Positions 19,101-28,500 of a stretch of 64,000 nucleotides of DNA are shown in pieces (the stretch's first letter is position 1; the number at the start of each line of letters is the position of its first letter). A program made the translations under genes and the position numbers. Where the stretch lies: NCBI RefSeq assembly GCF_000346485.2, contig NZ_KQ976354.1, positions 10,250,341 through 10,314,340 of the forward strand, written 5' to 3'. The notes beneath the pieces were generated by a model, which saw only the letters and a list, made by a program, of their open reading frames with translations, ran no database searches and was not told the origin of the DNA. Source of the stretch: Scytonema hofmannii PCC 7110 (GTDB lineage: Bacteria > Cyanobacteriota > Cyanobacteriia > Cyanobacteriales > Nostocaceae).

Positions 19101-22100
19101 AAGATATGCCTTTTGAGAAATTAGTGCAAGAACTACAGCCAGAAAGAGATACCAGCCGCAACCCACTGTTTCAAGTGTGGTTTAATATGCTGAATTTAAA
19201 GGATATTAAACTGGAATTGCCCGGTTTGGTTGTAGAACCCATACATATGCCAGAAGCAGCTTCTAAGTTTGATTTAACCTTATATGTGACGGAACAACAG
19301 CAAGGAATCAAACTGGAATTAGTTTACAACGCCGATCTGTTTGAACCAGAGCGGATAGTGGAAATGCTGACTCAATTCCATCATTTGCTTGTTCAGATTG
19401 GGGAAACTCCACAACAGAATATCTCTTGTTTATCACTGGTTACTCCCAAAGCCGAATTACTTTTACCAAATCCTCAGCGATCGCTTGACCTACACTCAGA
19501 AATAGCTGTTCATACTAAATTTTCTCAACAAGTTCAAAGAGTACCACAAAACCTGGCAGTTGTAGATGCACGAGTTGCTTGGACTTACGCCGAACTCGAA
19601 GAACTGAGCAATCAATTGGCTCACTACTTGCTAGCAAATAATATCCAATCTCAAGACGTAGTTGCCATATATGGACAAAGAAATGCCTTGTTAGTTGTGG
19701 CAATTCTGGGTGTTCTAAAAGCGGGTGGCGCGTTCGTCATTCTCGATCCGGCTTATCCTGCTTCTCGCTTAATTGATTGTCTCGAAATAGTTCAACCTCG
19801 TGCTTGGTTACAAATTGCTTCAGATTCTCCAGTTCTTGAGTGTATGGATATGGCGGTTCTTTCTTGGGTGCAAGATCTAAAAAAGTTCTGGAACCGCAGA
19901 CGGACGCAGATGGACGCAGATGAAGCTGTATTTTATTCGGGTTTCTGCTGTTTGGAAATTTCTTATGACTCAATCTTGGGCGCGTTACAAAGTTATTCTA
20001 AGAGTGACCCGCAAGTGATAGTGGAACCGGATGATTTGGCTTATGTTGCTTTTACCTCTGGTTCTACAGGTAAACCTAAGGGTGTTAAAGGTAGCCACAG
20101 ACCTTTATCTCATTTTGTGCTATGGCATCAAAAGACTTTTGGTTTGTGCGAGTCAGATAAATTTAGTATGCTTTCTGGTTTATCTCATGACCCTTTGTTA
20201 AGAGATATTTTCACACCCTTGTCATTAGGTGCAACTTTATGCGTTCCCCAACAAGAGGAAGTTGAGACATTGGGTCAGCTAGCTGATTGGATGCGAGTTA
20301 TGAGAATTAGTGTGGCTCATCTCACACCATCAATGGCACATCTACTGACAGTAAAAACCGCAAGTCAAACCATAGACTTACGTTATGTATTTTTTGCAGG
20401 TGATGTCCTTACGCAACAAGATGTCACAAAAATTCGTCGTTTTGCCCCCCAAGTAAATTGTGTCAATTTTTACGGAGCTACAGAAACACCCCAAGCTATG
20501 GGTTACTTTGTTGTGTCTGAAGATTGTGGTGTTGGTAGTGTTAAAGAAACAATCCCTTTGGGTCGAGGGATTGAGGATGTACAGTTACTTGTTTTAACTC
20601 ATACGTTACAGTTAGCTGGGATTGGCGAGCTAGGAGAGATTTACATTCGCACCCCTTACTTATCTTCTGGTTATATTGGCAGCGATGCCTTAACTCAAGA
20701 ACGTTTTATTGTCAATCCATTTACCAAGATTTCTACCGACCGACTGTATAAAACGGGAGACTTGGGACGATACCTACCTAACGGTAACATTGAGTTTTGC
20801 GATCGCATTGACAATCAAGTCAAGATTCGTGGCTTCCGGATGGAGTTGGGAGAAATTGAAGTTGTTTTGAGTCAATATGCTTCTGTCCAAGAAGTTGTCG
20901 TTCTTCTCCGAGAGGATATTCTCGGTGACAAGCAGTTAGTAGCGTATGTCGTCCTCAAGGAAAAACAAATTTCCACAGCCAACGAACTGCGGCAATTTCT
21001 GACTGAAAAGCTTCCTAGATATATGATTCCAGCTTGTTTTGTGATGTTAGAGGCACTACCCCTAACTCCTAATGGTAAAGTAGACCGCGCTGCCCTTCCA
21101 GCACCTGAGGTAGAAAAGAAAACCTTTGTTGCTCCCCGCAACGAGTTAGAACGTGAGTTGGTAGAGATGTGGGAACAAGTCTTAGGTATCCAGCCCATTG
21201 GTGTGAGAGATAACTTCTTTGAGCTTGGAGGACATTCCTTATTAGCAGTAAAGCTATTCGCGCAGATTGAGCAAAAATTTACCCAAAAACTTCTTCTTGC
21301 TACTCTTTTTCAATCGGGTACAGTGGAAGCCATTGCCAAAATACTTTCTCAGTATAAAGAAGAAGAATTAGTCCGGTGGTCGTGCTTAGTACCAATTCAA
21401 CCTGAAGGTTCTAAACCACCGTTGTTTTGCATTCATCCTCTTGGTGGAGAGATTTTGTGTTACTATTCCTTAGCACAGCATCTCGGTTTAGATCGACCGT
21501 TTTATGGAATACAACCACAAGGAATAGATGGAAAACTGCCTTTCTTAAGAAAAATAGAAGACATGGCAGCACTTTATATTAGAGAAATTCAGTCTATTCA
21601 ACCTCAAGGTCCCTATTTTCTGAGTGGCTATTCTTTGGGAGGTATTATTGCTTACGAGATGGCGCAACAGCTTTACTTACAAGGTGAGCAGATTGGTATG
21701 CTTGCTATGCTTGATACCTGTCTTCCTGGGTATAGCAATAGGTTACCATTCTTTAAACGAATGTTGGTGCATTTTAGTAACTTGTTAGAACAGGGACCTG
21801 CTTACTTGTGGCAAAAGTTTGGTGGCTTGACGGAATGGACTCAACATAATATCACAAATAAGTATTTAGAATATTTGAGGATTTCCAAATCTTTTCCGGA
21901 AAATGATTTGCATGTAGCACTGATGGATGCTAGCGTGCAAGCTGTCAAAGAATATACTTTTAAGAGATACTCCGGTCCAATGACTCTTTTGCGAACTTCT
22001 GACAAATATCGAGACAAGGAAAAAGGAGTCGGTATGCAATACGATCCGCAATTTGGTTGGGGTGATGTAGTGATGGGAGAAATAGATGTTCATCTTGTTC

Positions 22101-22195
22101 CCGGTTCTCATCTCACCTTGTTTGAGGAACCTCATGTGAAGGTGCTAGCGGTAAAATTGAAGAATTGTCTGGAAGGTCGGATACCATTTATTTAA
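16163..22195 (+). CDS. Two-module nonribosomal peptide synthetase (A-PCP-C-A-PCP-TE)
   Basis: A 2010-residue enzyme expected to join two amino or related acids and release the product. Domain order: A1 about 35-540 (core IYTSGSTGQPKGVM near 190, then GELHIGG and YKTGDLVRY); PCP1 with its phosphopantetheine Ser in LGGHSLLATQ near 596; C about 650-1090 with MHHIASDGWSMG near 789; A2 about 1110-1640 (AFTSGSTGKPKGVKG near 1295); PCP2 with LGGHSLLAVK near 1690; TE about 1745-2005 with nucleophile Ser1824 in GYSLGG and His in GSHLTLFEEPH. No starter C domain. By hand alignment to GrsA, A1 reads D-P-W-A-I-C-C-I-D and A2 reads D-P-R-H-F-A-F-Q-A; A2 resembles Lys2/aminoadipate-type domains (HDPLLRDIF). 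A dispersed repeat is embedded in A2. Confidence 0.95.
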   Translation: MTNTRKNLSVYDNSLTIEKNCQVQQHNQQTEIDNSLELCIHQMFEAQVERSPDAVAVVFENKQLTYRQLNQQANQLAYHLRALGVEKEVLVGICVERSLEMVVGLLGILKAGGAYVPLDPAYPQERLAFIMEDTQTPVLLTQKHLVHNLPTCKAQIVCLDGDREQIAQNSQDNLVCKTTGDNLIYVIYTSGSTGQPKGVMIPHRGICNQLYWRQTSFGLTQADKVLQTISFSFDPSVWQIFWCLSFGGQLILPHPGGHQDTAYLVKTVIDKQITILALVPSILRVLLEEEGIENCKSLRHITCGGEALPIELVERFFTCLNLENVLHNCYGPTEASIDTTFWTCQRGTHGIFAPIGRPISHAEIYVLDENLQPVPVGEPGELHIGGVGLARGYFNRPELTDEKFIPNPFNKATVKNSFGLPCLDRLYKTGDLVRYLPDGNIEFLGRIDHQVKIRGFRIELGEIEAKLGTHPAVQQTLVMAREDVPGDKQLVAYVVVDPEQNSTQRPSHTELRLFLQDKLPHYVIPASFVFLDTMPLNPNGKVNRHALPAPDKGSYSKNNFVEPLTPIERVLSAIWAEVLGLEVIGIHDNFFELGGHSLLATQVMSRIRRALGVEIKVKLLFETPTIANLANAIAVQNQGTGSCEDRVIPRLANRRSAPLSFAQQRVWFLEQLEPNSPTYIISQALRLQGTLDVSVLQQSLDAIVAHHEALRTNFIVSVDGSPIQVFQEPRSMELKVIDFTQEQKSEINSQVLDYLNQEAQRPFNLSSDLMLRAALCRVDHQEHVLLLVMHHIASDGWSMGILWEQLATVYEAFSNKLPNPLPKLPIQYADFAVWQHQWLSGQVLNQQLDYWKAQLAGANTVLELPSDKPRPPVQTYRGAMQSLILPQILATSLTARSQQEGVTLFMTLLAAFGTLLHRYTGQEDILIGSPIAGRDRAEIEDLIGFFINTVVLRINCSGNPSFSTLLNRVRQMALEAYTHQDMPFEKLVQELQPERDTSRNPLFQVWFNMLNLKDIKLELPGLVVEPIHMPEAASKFDLTLYVTEQQQGIKLELVYNADLFEPERIVEMLTQFHHLLVQIGETPQQNISCLSLVTPKAELLLPNPQRSLDLHSEIAVHTKFSQQVQRVPQNLAVVDARVAWTYAELEELSNQLAHYLLANNIQSQDVVAIYGQRNALLVVAILGVLKAGGAFVILDPAYPASRLIDCLEIVQPRAWLQIASDSPVLECMDMAVLSWVQDLKKFWNRRRTQMDADEAVFYSGFCCLEISYDSILGALQSYSKSDPQVIVEPDDLAYVAFTSGSTGKPKGVKGSHRPLSHFVLWHQKTFGLCESDKFSMLSGLSHDPLLRDIFTPLSLGATLCVPQQEEVETLGQLADWMRVMRISVAHLTPSMAHLLTVKTASQTIDLRYVFFAGDVLTQQDVTKIRRFAPQVNCVNFYGATETPQAMGYFVVSEDCGVGSVKETIPLGRGIEDVQLLVLTHTLQLAGIGELGEIYIRTPYLSSGYIGSDALTQERFIVNPFTKISTDRLYKTGDLGRYLPNGNIEFCDRIDNQVKIRGFRMELGEIEVVLSQYASVQEVVVLLREDILGDKQLVAYVVLKEKQISTANELRQFLTEKLPRYMIPACFVMLEALPLTPNGKVDRAALPAPEVEKKTFVAPRNELERELVEMWEQVLGIQPIGVRDNFFELGGHSLLAVKLFAQIEQKFTQKLLLATLFQSGTVEAIAKILSQYKEEELVRWSCLVPIQPEGSKPPLFCIHPLGGEILCYYSLAQHLGLDRPFYGIQPQGIDGKLPFLRKIEDMAALYIREIQSIQPQGPYFLSGYSLGGIIAYEMAQQLYLQGEQIGMLAMLDTCLPGYSNRLPFFKRMLVHFSNLLEQGPAYLWQKFGGLTEWTQHNITNKYLEYLRISKSFPENDLHVALMDASVQAVKEYTFKRYSGPMTLLRTSDKYRDKEKGVGMQYDPQFGWGDVVMGEIDVHLVPGSHLTLFEEPHVKVLAVKLKNCLEGRIPFI
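19891..19925. repeat. Dispersed repeat inside the NRPS A2 domain
   Basis: The stretch beginning AACCGCAGACGGACGCAGAT and continuing GGACGCAGATGAA matches, in reverse complement, intergenic copies at 32425-32461 and 44457-44488. In the protein it reads N-R-R-R-T-Q-M-D-A-D-E, an insertion before the A3 core motif. Confidence 0.8.
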
Positions 22196-22211
22196 TGATT
22201 TTCCCCACGGT

Positions 22212-22484
22212 TTACACTCCGTTGTTGCGCCGTGAAGCGACCCTTTTACGTCCTTCGGCTTTGATATGCTCAATATCGAGCGGAGTTCCCTCGCACGAGG
22301 CGAGGGAATCGAGTCCTTTTTGTACCTCCCGACGAAGTTCCTCAAGACGGAGCACGCGCAAATCCTCTCGTTCCTTGAGGAGGCGAAGTCCCTCGCGAAT
22401 GACCTCGCTTTGCGATTGGTAGAGTCCGGAGTCGATAAGTTCAGCGACGAATTTATCCAGAGTTTCGCCAAGATGTACGTTCAT
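22212..22484 (-). CDS. ParD-like antitoxin, orphan
   Basis: A 90-residue protein starting MNVHLGETLDKFVAELIDSG, with the ribbon-helix-helix and linker SQSEVIREGLRLLKERE typical of ParD/CopG antitoxins of type II toxin-antitoxin systems. ParD normally represses its own operon and neutralises a ParE toxin encoded just downstream. Here the downstream side is the 3' end of the convergent NRPS only 16 bp away, so no toxin gene can follow. I chose the ATG at 22484 because the first 22 residues of the longer frame do not fit the family. Confidence 0.8.
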   Translation of the reverse strand: MNVHLGETLDKFVAELIDSGLYQSQSEVIREGLRLLKEREDLRVLRLEELRREVQKGLDSLASCEGTPLDIEHIKAEGRKRVASRRNNGV

Positions 22485-22556
22485 GGTGCGGCACCTTTGA
22501 GGTAATGAGTCTCTGTGGCCGATTCTGCCATTATTAACAATAGTTGTCAATTTTAG

Positions 22557-22666
22557 TTACTCCCTTTCCGCCCAAAGATTACCTATTTAAATGAACCGCA
22601 AAGACGCAAAGAGCAAGGGAGTAAGAGGAAAAGCAGATCGGTAATCTTATAGCGAGAAGGGAGTAA
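22557..22666. repeat. MITE-like inverted-repeat element, 110 bp
   Basis: Outer arms TTACTCCCTT and AAGGGAGTAA, and inner arms AAGATTACC and GGTAATCTT, are all exact. A related left half (ACTCCCTT...GATTACCTATTTAAA) occurs at 51262-51290, and an AAGGGAGTAAAATAGGTA piece near 25363. No coding capacity. Confidence 0.65.
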
Positions 22667-22794
22667 TCACTGTTGCGCTTTTAATTTGCATAACACAACG
22701 GGCGAGGACGCCCGTCCCACAAGAGTTAGGATAAAAACATAATCCAAAATCCTTTAATCCAAAATCCTTTAATCCAAAATCCAAAATATTATTT

Positions 22795-22812
22795 AGCCCG
22801 CGCAAGCGGGCT
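22795..22812 (-). terminator. Terminator-like hairpin downstream of pnp
   Basis: AGCCCGC-N4-GCGGGCT, with the same 7-bp stem as the terminator at 7002-7019. In the minus direction it is followed by AAATAATATT rather than a pure T-run, so termination strength is uncertain. It is about 100 bp past the pnp stop. Confidence 0.45.
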
Positions 22813-22860
22813 TTGTTCGCATAATTCCTGGCTTCTAGCTTGAGGGGGTTAAATTCTTTC

Positions 22861-22914
22861 CTGTGAGATTTTAGATTTTTTGCGATAAATTTAAAATCTA
22901 AAATCTTGTCACAG
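22861..22914. repeat. Long imperfect palindrome after pnp
   Basis: CTGTGA...GATTTTAGATTTT pairs with AAAATCTAAAATC...TCACAG, with a 13-bp perfect core. It begins two bases after the pnp stop and is likely to form an RNA 3' hairpin. Such AT-rich hairpins may protect or terminate the transcript. Confidence 0.7.
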
Positions 22915-22915
22915 A

Positions 22916-25069
22916 TTACCGATTGACTGCGGCTGCTTCTCGCGCTGCAACTGCTTGATCTGGGTGAATTCCCAATCGGGTGAGATTAATCCTACCTTTA
23001 TTGTCAATCTCCCGGACTTTGACAATCACTTCATCACCAACGGCAACCTCATCTTCAACTTTGCCAACGCGATAGTCAGCTAGTTGGGAAATGTGAATCA
23101 TACCTTCTTTACCAGGTAAAAATTCCACAAACGCACCAATTGGTATAATACGTGTCACGCGACCTGCGTAAACATCACCTTCGTTGAGCTTTCTTGTCAT
23201 ACCTTGGATAATGTTACGTGCTCTTTTCGCCTTGTTTTCATCAATGGCGGAAATTGTGACCGTACCATCATCTTCGATATCAATTTTTGCTCCTGTTTCT
23301 TCAGTAATGCCCTTAATTGTCTTACCTCCGGGTCCAATGACCAGACCAATCATATCCGGATCGATCCGAATAGTCATGAGACGTGGCGCAAAAGGTGACA
23401 TTTCATCACGGGGTTTATCAATTGTCTGGAGCATTTTATCCAGAATGTGTAACCGTGCTGCTTTTGCTTGGTGGACAGCTTGGGCAATAATATCTAAGGA
23501 CAAACCGGAGATTTTCATGTCCATTTGTAAGGCAGTAATCCCGCTATCTGTCCCAGCGACTTTAAAGTCCATGTCGCCCAAAAAGTCTTCGATTCCTTGA
23601 ATATCGGTTAGGACTCGAACTTCGTCGCCTTCCTTAATCAAACCCATTGCTGCACCACTGACAGGTTTAGAAATGGGGACACCAGCATCCATTAATGCGA
23701 GTGTGGAACCGCATACCGAACCCATTGAGGTAGAACCATTGGAAGAAAGCACTTCCGAAACGACCCGAATCACGTAAGGAAATTGTTCTTTTGGTGGTAG
23801 GACTGGTAACAAGGCTCTTTCTGCAAGTACTCCATGACCGATTTCCCGACGACCGGGCGCACGCATGGGTTTGGTTTCCCCTACGGAGAACGGTGGGAAG
23901 TTATAATGGTGCATGTAGCGCTTTTGTTGGTCTTGTTGCAAGTCATCGTTGAGGTATTGCATATCTCCCGGTGTACCGAGAGTACAAGCAGACAATACCT
24001 GAGTCAGCCCCCGGTTAAACAGACCGCTTCCATGGACTCTCTTGGGCAAAAGATCTACCAGACAAGATACCGGACGTACTTCATCTAGCTTGCGCCCATC
24101 AACGCGAACGTTGTCTTCGATAATTTGACGGCGCATGAACTTTTTGGTCAAGTCCTTAAAGTTATTGTCAACCGCCTTATTTACTTTTGCGGCAATGCGA
24201 ATGGAGTCTTCCTCAGGTAATTCGGCGATCGCAGTTTCAATGGTAGCCTTAACTTCATCCAAAGCTGCATCGCGCTGTGTTTTATCCAAATCAAATTGTG
24301 ACAGGATTTTCTTAATATCTTCGGTTGCCCGTTCGCGGATAAAGTTCTCTAAGGTTGAGTCTACCTCTGGTGGTTCTTGTGTTGTGAGTTCCAGCTCAAT
24401 TTCCGCAATCAAGTCTTGTTGTGCCTTGATGAGGTCTTGTACTGCTTCATAACCAAACTCAATTGCCTCAACAATGTCCCTTTCTGGCAATTGATTTGCT
24501 CCTGCTTCCACCATGATGACACCATCTGGTGACCCAGCTACAATCAAGTCCAAGTCTCCAGCTTCTATTTCCGCATAAGTGGGGTTAATGATAAAATCAT
24601 CACCCACTAATCCGACCCGGACTGCTGCCATTGGTCCGTTAAATGGTATTTTGGCAATAATTGTAGCGATAGAAGCACCCGTAACTGCCAGCACATCGGG
24701 TGGTACTAACTCATCCATTGAAAGAGTCAGTGCAATAATTTGCAAATCGTCACGCAACCAAGACGGGAACAAAGGACGTAAAGGACGGTCAATCAGACGG
24801 CTGGTCAGAATTGCTCTTTCTGGCGGACGCCCTTCTCGGCGTAGCATGCCCCCAGGAATTCTACCTGCTGCATACAGTCTTTCTTCATAATCTACCGTTA
24901 AGGGGAGGAAATCGATGCCTTCTCTAGCTTCCGAACGTGTAGCTGTCACTAAAACTGCTGTATCGCCAGATTGTATCAACACCGATCCACCAGATTGGGG
25001 AGCTAATTGACCCACCTTCAGTCGAATATCCCGTCCGTCAAAGGATATTGACTTTTCAAATTCTCCCAT
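22916..25069 (-). CDS. pnp: Polyribonucleotide nucleotidyltransferase (PNPase)
   Basis: Phosphorolytic 3'-5' exoribonuclease of RNA decay, a cytosolic trimer. The 717 residues contain the first RNase PH domain (about 1-220), an alpha-helical linker (about 230-310), and the second, catalytic RNase PH domain (about 315-550, with [18 protein letters not shown]). A KH domain (about 560-620, [19 protein letters not shown]) and an S1 domain (about 625-695, [15 protein letters not shown]) follow. Length and domain order are standard. The start is ATG at 25069 with no strong Shine-Dalgarno. It stands alone on the minus strand; a hairpin directly follows the stop. Confidence 0.97.
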   Translation of the reverse strand: MGEFEKSISFDGRDIRLKVGQLAPQSGGSVLIQSGDTAVLVTATRSEAREGIDFLPLTVDYEERLYAAGRIPGGMLRREGRPPERAILTSRLIDRPLRPLFPSWLRDDLQIIALTLSMDELVPPDVLAVTGASIATIIAKIPFNGPMAAVRVGLVGDDFIINPTYAEIEAGDLDLIVAGSPDGVIMVEAGANQLPERDIVEAIEFGYEAVQDLIKAQQDLIAEIELELTTQEPPEVDSTLENFIRERATEDIKKILSQFDLDKTQRDAALDEVKATIETAIAELPEEDSIRIAAKVNKAVDNNFKDLTKKFMRRQIIEDNVRVDGRKLDEVRPVSCLVDLLPKRVHGSGLFNRGLTQVLSACTLGTPGDMQYLNDDLQQDQQKRYMHHYNFPPFSVGETKPMRAPGRREIGHGVLAERALLPVLPPKEQFPYVIRVVSEVLSSNGSTSMGSVCGSTLALMDAGVPISKPVSGAAMGLIKEGDEVRVLTDIQGIEDFLGDMDFKVAGTDSGITALQMDMKISGLSLDIIAQAVHQAKAARLHILDKMLQTIDKPRDEMSPFAPRLMTIRIDPDMIGLVIGPGGKTIKGITEETGAKIDIEDDGTVTISAIDENKAKRARNIIQGMTRKLNEGDVYAGRVTRIIPIGAFVEFLPGKEGMIHISQLADYRVGKVEDEVAVGDEVIVKVREIDNKGRINLTRLGIHPDQAVAAREAAAVNR

Positions 25070-25583
25070 TCAGTTTTTTTTCCTTCTATTTTCGCTATCT
25101 CTTCTCTGTGGCAATCCTAACATTTATGCACTATGGCTGGTGTCAGTTGCATACAAAGATAAACAAGTGTAACTATTCCCATTACTGAATGTAAACTCCT
25201 CACTCAGCGAGCCGATCTGTGAAAACTTTGGAGTTGTTCGATGTATAATAGAGGCTTGTGTGTACGCAGGATTCCAGCGGTGAAGGGGCTGGTGAGATTT
25301 TTGTTGGTAGGGCTTTAGCCCGCAACGATTGAAGTACATTTTACAGGTAATCTTCTGCTGGGAAGGGAGTAAAATAGGTAGGTTGTCACGATTAAAGCCA
25401 ACTAGTCAGGTCGTCATTAGTTATTTGTTAGGAGCGATCGCTATTTTTACATTTCTTAACAAAAGAGTTTTGATTTCCGTCCACTTAGCTTGAGTATTTA
25501 TTGATTGAACACTTAAAAAAAATTTTGGTAAAAAAGTAAGCAAATTCAAAAGTTAGTTCGGTAAAAATCTGAGTATTTGTCAA
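25070..25583. other. Divergent promoter region of pnp and the SNF2 gene
   Basis: A 514-bp gap with no supported gene. It holds the pnp leader and promoter, the second copy of the CACGATTAAAG repeat (25387-25415), a HIP1-like GCGATCGC at about 25433, and an AAGGGAGTAAAATAGGTA fragment near 25363. Confidence 0.5.
25387..25415. repeat. Dispersed repeat, copy 2
   Basis: CACGATTAAAGCCAACTAGT followed by CAGGTCGTC. Partner of the copy at 14436-14465. Confidence 0.75.
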
Positions 25584-28500
25584 ATGGCAATTTTACACGG
25601 TAGTTGGGTAATAAAAGATCGAGGTAGCTGTTTATTCATTTGGGGAGAAACTTGGCGGACTCTTGGAACTGATTCTGGTATAAGTTCATCACTTGCAGAA
25701 GTACCACAACACCCATTGGCAATGACACCAGTGGAATTATTCGAGTGGTTGCGATCGCGCAACATCACTGTAGAGACACTCAATATAACTTCTCCACAAA
25801 ATGGGCAGAAAACAACCCAGAATGGACGGACGAAAAAATCCACAGGTACCGCCATCAATTTGCCAACTCTCAGCCAAGTCATTGCTTTACCAACTTATAT
25901 TCAAAATGACGGTCAGGAGGAAACAGTAGCCATTTCTCCAGCACATTCTGCCACATTAGGTACAGAAAATGACACCCCAAAATATTTACAACCGTGGACA
26001 GTGGAAGGTTTCTGTCTTAACCCCGAAGCAGCAATAAAATTTCTGACTTCTCTCCCCCTCAATATAAATGACGAGACAAGTCACTTTTTAGGAGGAGATT
26101 TACGTTTTTGGGCGCAAATAGCTCGCTGGAGTTTGGATCTCATTTCTCGCTGTAAGTTTTTGCCTACGCTTCAACAGCAACCCGATAATTCTACAGTTGC
26201 TAAATGGCAAGCACTCCTAGACAGCGCTCAAGATGGAACTCGCTTGGAAAAGTTTTCTCAGTTAATGCCACTGGCTTGTCGGATGTATCAACAGGGAGTA
26301 GGGAGTAGGGAGTGGGGAGTAGGGAGTGGGGGAACTTCAGTTTATATTGATTTGCCAATTGAACCGCAAGATTTGCTGCTAGATTTTCTTAACAGTACGG
26401 TGGATGCCCAAATACGAGGGATGGTAGGTTCTCAAGCGCCTGTGGAAGCCAGGATGATGGCATCGGTTCCACCCACAATTCGACAGTGGTTGCTATCTTT
26501 AACGGCTGTCACTAACACAGTTAATGGGGATTCCTTTGGGGTGGAACGACTAGAAGCAGCACTGAAAGCTTGGACTTTACCCCTACAATATCAAGTGGGT
26601 ACAAAACATCAATTTCGTACCTGTTTTGAACTGCGACCTCCAGAATTAAACCAGCAAGATTGGATTTTAGCTTATTTTCTCCAAGCTGCTGACGATCCCA
26701 AGTTTTTGTTAGATGCAGCAACAATTTGGAACCAATCTGTAGAGAAATTGGTTTATCGAAACCGGACTATTGAACAACCACAAGAAACTTTTTTGCGGGG
26801 TTTGGGGTTGGCTTCGCGATTGTATTCACCCATTGCATCCAGTTTAGAAACCCCAAATCCTGAATTCTGTCGCCTCAATCCCGTGCAAGCCTATGAGTTT
26901 ATTAAATCTATGGTGTGGCGTTTTGAGGATGGCGGTTTGGGAGTGGTTTTGCCGAATACGTTAGAAAATCGGGGAAATATCGCAAATCGTTTGGGTTTGA
27001 AAGTGACTGCTCAAACACCAAAAAAAACAAAGGAACGCTTGGGTTTGCAGAGTTTATTAAACTTTAAGTGGGAATTGGCAATTGGCGGTCAAACTCTTTC
27101 CAAAGCAGAGTTTGACAAACTGGTGGCGTTAAACAGTCCTTTGGTAGAGATTAACGGCGAATGGGTAGAATTGCGATCGCAAGATATCAAAACAGCACAA
27201 ACCTTTTTTGCCTCTCGTAAAGAACAAATGGCATTGTCTTTAGAAGATGCTTTACGAATCAGTATGGGTGACACTCAGGTGGTTGAAAAACTACCAGTGG
27301 TTAGCTTTGAAGCATCGGGGGCATTGCAAGAACTCGTTACGACTTTAACAAATAACAAAGCTGTTGAACCAATCCCTGCACCCGCAAGCTTCCAAGGAAA
27401 ATTGCGACCTTATCAGGAACGTGGAGTCGCGTGGCTTGCTTTTTTGGAACGTTGGGGCTTGGGCGCTTGTTTGGCGGACGATATGGGGTTAGGTAAGTCT
27501 ATCGAATTTATTGCCTTTGCTCTTCACCTAAAAGAACAAGAAGCATTGGAAAACCCAACCCTACTCGTTTGCCCAACATCAGTATTAGGCAACTGGGAAC
27601 GAGAGGTCAAAAAATTTGCTCCCAACCTGAAGGTTTTACAATATCACGGTGACAAGCGACCTAAGGGGAAAGAATTTGCAGAAGTTGCGAAAAAGCACGA
27701 TTTAATCATCACCAGTTATTCATTGGTTCAACGCGATGTTAAATCTTTGCAAGGAGTTTCTTGGCAAATGCTTGTTTTGGATGAAGCGCAAAATGTGAAA
27801 AATGCAGAGGCAAAACAGTCGCAAGCAGTACGGCTGTTAGAAGCAACATTTCGCATTGCTTTAACAGGAACGCCAGTAGAAAATAGATTGCAAGAACTAT
27901 GGTCGATCTTAGATTTTCTCAATCCTGGATATTTGGGAAACAAACAATTTTTCCAAAGACGCTTTGCTATTCCTATTGAGAAATATGGTGATACTGCTTC
28001 ATTAACTCAGTTGCGTTCATTAGTGCAGCCTTTTATTCTACGCCGGTTGAAAACAGATCGTGAAATTATTCAAGATTTGCCAGAAAAACAGGAAATGACT
28101 ATTTTTTGTGGGTTGACAGCCGAACAAGCAAAACTTTATCAAAAAGTGGTGGAAGACTCGCTTGCTGAAATTGACTCCGCAGAAGGTTTGCAACGTCGGG
28201 GGATGATTTTAGGTTTGTTAAGCAAGCTCAAACAAATTTGCAATCATCCAGCACACTATTTGAAGCAGGATTCTTTGGTAAAATACCATTCCGGTAAACT
28301 TCAACGTTTGGAAGAAATGCTAGAGGTTGCGATCGCAGGAGGCGATCGTGCTCTGATATTTACTCAATTTGCGGAGTGGGGTAAGTTACTTCAACCCTAT
28401 TTAGAAAAACAACTAAAGAGAGAAACATTGTTTTTATATGGCAGTACCAGTAAAAAACACCGTGAGGAAATGATAGACCGTTTCCAACACGACCCGCAGG

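Larger units (their letters stand above)
22485..22915. other. Intergenic region with MITE-like and hairpin repeats
   Basis: No gene is supported. It contains an inverted-repeat element at 22557-22666, runs of the TCCAAAATCC-type repeat at 22743-22790, a terminator-like stem at 22795-22812, and a long palindrome at 22861-22914 next to the pnp stop. Confidence 0.6.

Noticed and set aside
23184-24890. Several plus-strand frames opposite pnp
   Set aside because: Antisense shadows of a highly conserved gene.
25124-25339. 71-residue minus-strand frame in the pnp-SNF2 gap
   Set aside because: No ribosome-binding site, no family resemblance, low-quality composition.
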